A stretch of DNA of 12,404 nucleotides from positions 1-12,404 of the forward strand of contig JAZLDV010000027.1 of NCBI GenBank assembly GCA_045614925.1, written 5' to 3'. The DNA is from JAZLDV01 sp045614925. Its GTDB lineage: Bacteria; Bacillota_I; Bacilli_A; Erysipelotrichales; Coprobacillaceae. A program made the position numbers and the translations under genes. Positions 7,708 through 12,404 of the stretch are shown piece by piece. Position 1 is the stretch's first letter. Every line of letters starts with the position of its first letter. Under the pieces are notes generated by a model. The model was not told the DNA's origin, ran no database searches, and saw only the letters and a list, made by a program, of their open reading frames with translations.

Positions 7708-9648
7708 TGTTTTTGCTAATTCATATCCTTCACTAATAGCATCTTTAATATTTCCAACTTTATGACCATCACCAATAATATGGTAAACTACTCCTGCTTC
7801 TTTTAACATATTTTCAATTCCTTGATCAATATGATATCCATTTGCAAATATTAATGTATCTGCATTATCAATTGTTTTTTCTACACCATTTTGTTCATAA
7901 GTAATCTGTGTTTCACTGACTTTAGTTACTTTTGCATTACATTCAATATGAATACCTTTTTCCATCATTCTCATAACAAGAACACTTCTTCCTGCTCCAG
8001 TTTCACTCATTAGAATTTCATTTGCCATTTCTAATACTGTCACATCTCTATTTCTCATAAATCTATCATTTAATAAAGGTGCTAGATAGTCAGCAGTTTC
8101 GCATCCTACGCTTCCCCCACCAATAATAACAATTTTTTGTCCAGGGAATGCTTTTCCTGCTAAAATGTCATCTGCTGTTGCCCAATGTTTAAAACATGTA
8201 AAATCTTGAATAATATTTGGTTTTGCTCCAGGTGCTGCAATCACTTCATAATCTTTAAATTCTGTTTCTAACAGTTCTTTTGTAACAAGAGTATTTAATC
8301 TAACATCAATATGATTAACTTCTAATCTATGTGCCATATATTTAACAATCTTTGTTAACTCCTGCTTAGCAATAGGAACACATGCAATATTAATTTGTCC
8401 TCCTAATCTATCTGTCGCTTCACATAGTACAACATCATGGCCTCTTTTATGCGCAACAAATGCTGCTTCCATTCCTGCAATACCACCACCAATTACAAGA
8501 ATTTTCTTTTTGTTTTCACTAGAAGTTAAAGTATCTTCATTTTCTAATTCAAATGAAGGATTTACTGAACAAGATATTCTTTTTCCAAACATAATTCCAT
8601 TTAAACATCTTGTACATCCAATACATGGTTTAATATCAATTTCTTTTCCTTCAAATGATTTATTTGCAAATTCCGGATCACATAAATTTGCTCTTCCAAT
8701 CATACATGCATCTGCTAATCCATTTGCTATAATTTCATCTGCAATCCAAGCTTCAGTAATTCTTCCTACTGTAGCAACTGGAATATTAACTTGTCTTTTA
8801 ATATATTCAGATAAATGTGTATGAGATCCCTGTTTACTTCCCGGTGCAGGCATAGAACTTCCTTTTTTAACAGTATTTCCTCCTGATACATGTAACATAT
8901 CAGCACCTGCTTGTTCTAACCTTTTTGCAACATATGTCATATCATTGATATTTAAACCACCATCACTATATTCATCTCCTGAGATTCTCACATCAATAAT
9001 AAAATCATCACCGCATACTTTTCTTACTTCTTCAATAACTTCTAAAGTTAATTTCAATCTTCCATTAATATCTCCACCATATTCATCACATCTTTTATTG
9101 TATAAAGGAGATAAAAATCCACCTAATAATCCATGTGCATGAGCACAATGTATTTCTACACCATCACCACCAGCAATCTGTATTCTTTTTGCTGCTTCCC
9201 CAAACTGTCTTATAATGACTTTTAATTCTTCTTTCGTTACTGCACGAGGTGCAGCTTTTGCATAATATGGTCCAACATTAGAAGGAGCAATTAACTGAGG
9301 TGTACCAGGAATAGGAAATGCCATATATGCAGGATGGAATAATTGTGGTAATAATACTGTTCCATATTTATGTACTTCTTCAAATACTTTTTTCCATCCT
9401 TCTATATAACTATCATCATGGATTGACATATCACCTGGAAGATAAATATATGTAGGTTCTACAGTTACAACTTCACTGACTATTAAACCTACTCCACCTT
9501 TTGCTCTAGCAGAATAATGCTGTACTAATTCATCAGTTACATATCCTTTATTAGCTAGATTTGTAGAAATAGGTGGCATAAATATACGATTTTTAATTGT
9601 CTTTTTACCTATTTGAATAGGTTCAAATAAATGTTTATATTTATTCAT
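7702..9648 (-). CDS. FMN/4Fe-4S/FAD NADH:flavin oxidoreductase (2,4-dienoyl-CoA reductase / BaiCD-BaiH family)
   Basis: Cytoplasmic three-domain ene-reductase, 648 residues, normal length for the family. ATG 9648 follows GGAGG at 7 nt. The N-terminal Old Yellow Enzyme TIM barrel (about 1-340) begins LFEPIQIGKKTIKNRI and carries GGVGLIVSE, LPQLFHP, SPLYNKRCDEYGG and, near its end, ACMIGR. Cysteines 342, 345, 348 and 360 (CIGCTRC...SC) should bind the 4Fe-4S cluster. A FAD site GGGIAGMEAA is near 387 and a second dinucleotide site GGGSVGCETA near 509. Family chemistry: electrons pass from NAD(P)H via FAD and Fe-S to FMN and then reduce an activated C=C bond of an enoyl thioester, enoate or steroid-type enone. 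The usual HGYL stretch is replaced by HCAHAHGLL near 167. It lies 43 nt after its paralogue. No other bile-acid gene is present, so a Bai role cannot be claimed. Confidence 0.9.
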   Translation of the reverse strand: MNKYKHLFEPIQIGKKTIKNRIFMPPISTNLANKGYVTDELVQHYSARAKGGVGLIVSEVVTVEPTYIYLPGDMSIHDDSYIEGWKKVFEEVHKYGTVLLPQLFHPAYMAFPIPGTPQLIAPSNVGPYYAKAAPRAVTKEELKVIIRQFGEAAKRIQIAGGDGVEIHCAHAHGLLGGFLSPLYNKRCDEYGGDINGRLKLTLEVIEEVRKVCGDDFIIDVRISGDEYSDGGLNINDMTYVAKRLEQAGADMLHVSGGNTVKKGSSMPAPGSKQGSHTHLSEYIKRQVNIPVATVGRITEAWIADEIIANGLADACMIGRANLCDPEFANKSFEGKEIDIKPCIGCTRCLNGIMFGKRISCSVNPSFELENEDTLTSSENKKKILVIGGGIAGMEAAFVAHKRGHDVVLCEATDRLGGQINIACVPIAKQELTKIVKYMAHRLEVNHIDVRLNTLVTKELLETEFKDYEVIAAPGAKPNIIQDFTCFKHWATADDILAGKAFPGQKIVIIGGGSVGCETADYLAPLLNDRFMRNRDVTVLEMANEILMSETGAGRSVLVMRMMEKGIHIECNAKVTKVSETQITYEQNGVEKTIDNADTLIFANGYHIDQGIENMLKEAGVVYHIIGDGHKVGNIKDAISEGYELAKTI

Positions 9649-9660
9649 TGTTATTCCTCC

Positions 9661-9686
9661 AAAAAAAGACCAGCTTAGCTGGTCTT
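9661..9686 (-). terminator. Intercistronic intrinsic terminator between the two reductase genes
   Basis: Inverted repeat 9666-9674 / 9678-9686 forms a 9-bp stem (AAGACCAGC) with a 3-nt loop. The minus strand continues in T through 9661, a run of seven. The T run directly touches the GGAGG (9660-9656) of the next gene, whose ATG is at 9648. The stop of the upstream reductase (9694-9692) is only 5 nt before the hairpin. It should reduce, rather than abolish, expression of the downstream gene. Confidence 0.85.
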
Positions 9687-9691
9687 AATCA

Positions 9692-11707
9692 TTAAATTTC
9701 ATTTGCTGCTTTATATCCTGAACGAATTGCTTCAGCAATACCTGCAGTTTTTTCACCAGAACAATCACCTGCATAGTAGATAGGTGTATCTACACCTTCA
9801 ACATCTAAGATGTTTTTCACTGATCCTGCTGCCATAACAACATAATCACATTCAATAGTTAAATCTTCTTCTCCATTATTAGCAACAACACCTAAATCAT
9901 TAATGCTATTTACTTTTGTATTTACATATTGTTTTACATTATGTTTAGCAAAATCTTCCATCATAGTTGGTAAAACAGTTGAAGATTCTTCTTTAGCAAT
10001 CTTATCAGTCATTTCAATAATAGATACTTCTACACCTTGATTTGCTAAATATTCAGCAGTTTCAGCACCAACTAAACCTCCACCAATTACTGCAGCTTTA
10101 CCTGTTACTTTTACACTACCGTCTAATACATCCCAGCTTGATACAACTTTATCACTATCAGCTCCTGGAATTGGTAATTTCATATTATGAGCACCTACTG
10201 CCACAATAACAGCATCTGCTTCATTCATAATATCTTTTGTTGCTTCTGTGCTTAAATGAATAGTCACATTATCCATTAATGGTAATACTTTTTCATAGTA
10301 TTCTACAGAACGCATAATTTCATCTTTTCTAGGTGGAACTGATGCGATATGAATTTGTCCACCAATTTTATCTTCTTTTTCATAAACATGAACATTATGA
10401 CCACGTTTAGCTGCAACTCTTGCTGCTTCTAAACCAGCAATACCTGCACCTACAATCACAACATCTTTCTTTTCATCCGCTGGTTTAATAAAGATAGTTC
10501 CTTCATCACCATTTTCAGCATTTAAAATACAAGAAATATATCTACGACCTTGAATCGCATCTACACATCCTTTATTACATTGTAAACATTCTCTGATAGG
10601 TTCATCATTTTCAACTTTTAAAGCGATATCTGGATCACATAATAAAGAACGACCATAACAAATAATATCAGCATCACCATTTGCTAAGATTTCTTCTCCA
10701 TTTGCTACAGTAACAACTTTACCTACAACTGCAACTGGAATATTAACAACTTCTTTTACTTTTTTAGTAATAGGTAACATCCAGCTATAATCTCTAGTTC
10801 CCATAGGTGGAATTGTATCAGCCATATTACCAGTATGATTTGCTTGAGCAACTTGAATCATATCTACACCAGCTGCTTCTAACATTTTAGCAAACTCAAT
10901 ACCATCTTCTTCGTGTAAACCACCTTTACCTCTATCACTACCATCATCATTAGTCGTAATAAATGGTAATTTATATTCAATCATTAATTCAGGAGCAGCT
11001 TCTTTAATTGCAGCTACAACTTCTAATGCATAACGTACACGGTTTTCTAAAGTACCACCATATTCATCAGTTCTATGATTTAAAATTTTAGAACATAATG
11101 AACCTAATAATCTATCTCCATGAATTTCAATTGCATCAATACCAGCTTCTTGTGCTCTTCTAGCGCTTTGTGCAATTGCATCTTTAATTTGATTTAATTG
11201 TTCTACTGATGCTTCAGTAACAAAGTGTTTCATATCATGATGTAACTTAGCATATGCTGCATCACTTAATTCTTTTGCTTCAGCCATTTTCGCACCAAAA
11301 GTAGCCATATCTCCAGCTTCTTTTGCTTTTTGAGCTTCCATCATTGCTTGTCTAGATACCATAATCATTCTTCCTACTCCAGGAACATCATATTCTGGAT
11401 GGAAAATTTGTAAAGCAACTTTACAATCATACTCATGCATCATATCTGCTAATTTTTTAAATGTAGGGATTTGACGATCATCACATAATTTTGGTGTTGG
11501 TGATGCAGTCATAACTGGAGCAACATCTCCAATAATCACATAACCAGAACCACCTTGCGCAACTCTCTTATAGAAGTTAAAACTTCTTTCTCCAATTGAA
11601 CCATCACGTTCTTCATATCCAGTAGTTTGTGGAGGGAACATAATACGGTTCTTAAATGTTAAATTACCAACTTTAATTGGTTGTAATAATAATGAATCTT
11701 TTGACAT
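9692..11707 (-). CDS. FMN/4Fe-4S/FAD enoate-reductase-type flavoprotein (clostridial 2-enoate reductase-like)
   Basis: Paralogue of the downstream gene, 671 residues, cytoplasmic. ATG 11707 follows AAGGAAGG at 9 nt. The Old Yellow Enzyme barrel starts LLQPIKVGNLTFKNRIMFPP and contains GGSGYVIIGD, ALQIFHPEYD, NHRTDEYGG and CYGRSLLCDPD. Cys374, 377, 381 and 393 (CLQCNKGC...SC) match the canonical CX2CX3CX11C cluster site. GAGIAGLEAA near 420 binds FAD; GGGLVGAETA near 541 is the NAD(P)H-type site. Two features set it apart: a charged, Ala/Lys/Glu/Met-rich helical insertion (about 117-165, ending KLHHDMKHFV), and HGDRLLGSLCS near 195 where dienoyl-CoA reductases have an HGYL-type motif. From memory, these fit the clostridial 2-enoate/cinnamate reductase branch; that placement is moderate. 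Likely reaction: NADH-dependent reduction of an alpha,beta-unsaturated carboxylate or enoyl compound. Fe-S and flavin semiquinone chemistry suits an anaerobe. Confidence 0.9.
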   Translation of the reverse strand: MSKDSLLLQPIKVGNLTFKNRIMFPPQTTGYEERDGSIGERSFNFYKRVAQGGSGYVIIGDVAPVMTASPTPKLCDDRQIPTFKKLADMMHEYDCKVALQIFHPEYDVPGVGRMIMVSRQAMMEAQKAKEAGDMATFGAKMAEAKELSDAAYAKLHHDMKHFVTEASVEQLNQIKDAIAQSARRAQEAGIDAIEIHGDRLLGSLCSKILNHRTDEYGGTLENRVRYALEVVAAIKEAAPELMIEYKLPFITTNDDGSDRGKGGLHEEDGIEFAKMLEAAGVDMIQVAQANHTGNMADTIPPMGTRDYSWMLPITKKVKEVVNIPVAVVGKVVTVANGEEILANGDADIICYGRSLLCDPDIALKVENDEPIRECLQCNKGCVDAIQGRRYISCILNAENGDEGTIFIKPADEKKDVVIVGAGIAGLEAARVAAKRGHNVHVYEKEDKIGGQIHIASVPPRKDEIMRSVEYYEKVLPLMDNVTIHLSTEATKDIMNEADAVIVAVGAHNMKLPIPGADSDKVVSSWDVLDGSVKVTGKAAVIGGGLVGAETAEYLANQGVEVSIIEMTDKIAKEESSTVLPTMMEDFAKHNVKQYVNTKVNSINDLGVVANNGEEDLTIECDYVVMAAGSVKNILDVEGVDTPIYYAGDCSGEKTAGIAEAIRSGYKAANEI

Positions 11708-11725
11708 TTCTTTATACCTTCCTTC

Positions 11726-11743
11726 TTGTTAACATTTTAACAA
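11726..11743 (-). promoter_or_regulatory. Extended -10 promoter inside an 18-bp inverted repeat (operator candidate) of the reductase gene pair
   Basis: The minus strand reads TTGTTAA-AATG-TTAACAA, 7-bp perfect arms with a 4-base spacer. The left part contains TGTTAAAAT (11742-11734), an extended -10 (TGnTAAAAT). The predicted start falls near 11727, just before the AAGGAAGG ribosome site. No consensus -35 is at 17 bp, which extended -10 promoters can tolerate. A second, weaker possibility is TTGTGA-N17-TAGATA a little upstream. A dimeric repressor (TetR, MarR or LysR-like) binding here would block RNA polymerase; no regulator gene is in the window. Confidence 0.5.
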
Positions 11744-11782
11744 ACGGACATACATATATCTACAAGAAAATTAATTTTTTCA

Positions 11783-11816
11783 CAAAAGAAAAGATGGTAT
11801 GAATTCATACCATCTT
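11783..11816 (-). terminator. Intrinsic terminator after the partial beta-helix gene
   Basis: Positions 11791-11816 form a perfect 26-bp palindrome centred on GAATTC, giving a stem of at least 11 bp with AATT as loop. On the minus strand it is followed by the T-rich tract TTCTTTTG. It begins 10 nt past the stop codon at 11828-11826 and separates this gene from the reductase promoter. The T tract is interrupted, so termination may be partial. Confidence 0.75.
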
Positions 11817-11825
11817 AAGAGTTAT

Positions 11826-12404
11826 TTATTTTGCTCTAATTTTAAATACTGTTCCTGTCCAGTAAGTTTCATAACCTTCATTCATACATACTAATTTAGC
11901 TTCATCACCTGCTGTATAAGTATAATCAGCAGCTGGTTTTAAATTAAATGCATTAAAGTAACTTCCTTCAGCAACATGGAATTTAATTGTTCCAAAATCT
12001 TTAGCTAATAAAGCAGTATTGTGGTTTGTGTTTAATGCGAAGTATACAATACCATCAATTCCTTCTCCACCAACTGTACAGTATAAACCACTATCAAGAT
12101 AAATGTTATCTTCTAAGTTTCCACCTGTAATATTTGCTGCAACATTCCATCCATAGAATCCATTATGATTAGCATTTGCAGTACTTGTATTACCTGAAAT
12201 AGTACCACCAGTCATGTTAAATGTAGTACGCTCAGTAAAACGAATTGCGCCTGAATCGTTAGCAGTATTGTTGCACATTTCAAAATCACCACTCATATTA
12301 ATTGTAGACTTATCACCTGTATAAATAGCTCCACCTACTTCAGCAGTATTTCCTGACATCTTACCACCATTTAAATTATAAGTAGAAGCACCATATCCCC
12401 AGAT
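11826..12404 (-). CDS. C-terminal part of a beta-helix (pectate-lyase-fold/Pmp-like repeat) surface protein (5' end beyond window)
   Basis: The reading frame is open from the right edge; 192 codons plus TAA are visible. An internal ATG at 12359 falls within a repeat (GGKMSGNTAEVGG) and has no ribosome site, so it is not the start. The visible part has imperfect repeats of about 20-30 residues: MSGNTAEVGGAIYTG, INMSGDFEMCNNTANDSGAI, FNMTGGTISGNTS, ANITGGNLEDNIYL. The GGxISGNTA pattern, with Gly-Gly turns and Asn ladders, is typical of parallel beta-helix adhesins and Pmp-like surface proteins. The last 60 residues or so lose the repeat and end YWTGTVFKIRAK. No LPXTG or transmembrane anchor is present, so attachment, if any, is elsewhere or non-covalent. 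Surface location is inferred from the repeat type. No enzymatic residues can be assigned. Confidence 0.78.
   Translation of the reverse strand: MWGYGASTYNLNGGKMSGNTAEVGGAIYTGDKSTINMSGDFEMCNNTANDSGAIRFTERTTFNMTGGTISGNTSTANANHNGFYGWNVAANITGGNLEDNIYLDSGLYCTVGGEGIDGIVYFALNTNHNTALLAKDFGTIKFHVAEGSYFNAFNLKPAADYTYTAGDEAKLVCMNEGYETYWTGTVFKIRAK

Noticed and set aside
8510..9142. Two plus-strand open frames (8510-8824 and 8945-9142) opposite the 648-residue reductase
   Set aside because: They are antisense to conserved flavoprotein sequence, lack start signals, and their translations look like no known family.
9710..9738. Promoter-like TTGCTG-N17-TATAAA near the end of the 671-residue reductase gene
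   Set aside because: The bases encode a conserved C-terminal stretch (AEAIRSGYKAA), so the match may be chance; it would also lie before the terminator hairpin and so would not avoid it.
7702..11707. Part of a bai (bile acid 7-dehydroxylation) operon
   Set aside because: Only the reductase family is shared. No BaiB, BaiE, BaiF, BaiG, BaiA or BaiI-like gene is present and the flanking genes are surface proteins.
1..12404. CRISPR array, tRNA or rRNA genes, insertion sequence or prophage ends
   Set aside because: No regularly spaced direct repeats, no cloverleaf or rRNA-like stretch, and no transposase or integrase reading frame were seen on either strand.

Overview
The window comes from a low-GC (about one third G+C by eye) Gram-positive bacterium, most likely a gut Bacillota. 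Reasons: strong AT-rich codon choice, GGAGG-type ribosome binding sites, a CcpA-type cre site, a large secreted glycosidase of the kind that attacks host mucin glycans, and Old Yellow Enzyme/Fe-S flavoproteins of the family common in gut anaerobes. Assignment to Erysipelotrichia/Coprobacillaceae-like organisms is plausible, but it is a guess from style and not shown by any marker gene.

All five protein-coding genes are on the minus strand, so transcription runs from high to low coordinates. In order of transcription: (1) 12404-11826, the C-terminal part of a beta-helix surface protein whose start lies outside the window; (2) 11707-9692, a 671-residue FMN/4Fe-4S/FAD enoate-reductase-type flavoprotein; (3) 9648-7702, a 648-residue paralogue of the same three-domain family; (4) 7511-6180, a protein with a SipW-cognate (TasA/camelysin-type) N-terminus and a beta-helix C-terminus; (5) 5954 to 1, an open-ended gene of at least 1,984 codons encoding a signal peptide, six N-terminal F5/8-type C (CBM32-like) modules with two helical FIVAR-like spacers, a GH89 alpha-N-acetylglucosaminidase catalytic region with both catalytic glutamates, and a seventh CBM32-like module at the window edge.

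Each of the four genes whose 3' end lies in the window is followed by its own intrinsic terminator, so the genes look mostly monocistronic. The exception is the reductase pair. The hairpin between them ends directly against the Shine-Dalgarno of the second gene, leaving no room for a promoter, so the second reductase should be made by read-through. Promoters can be proposed upstream of the first reductase (extended -10 inside an 18-bp inverted repeat), the SipW-cognate gene (-10 overlapping an inverted repeat) and the GH89 gene (perfect TATAAT followed by a cre box at the predicted start of transcription).

Taken together, the window combines surface or secreted proteins for contact with host or matrix (genes 1, 4, 5) with cytoplasmic reduction of an alpha,beta-unsaturated acid, ester, ketone or CoA thioester (genes 2, 3). 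Nothing in the sequence links the two activities directly. There are no RNA genes, mobile elements, CRISPR arrays or origins, and no gene-free stretch longer than about 240 bases.
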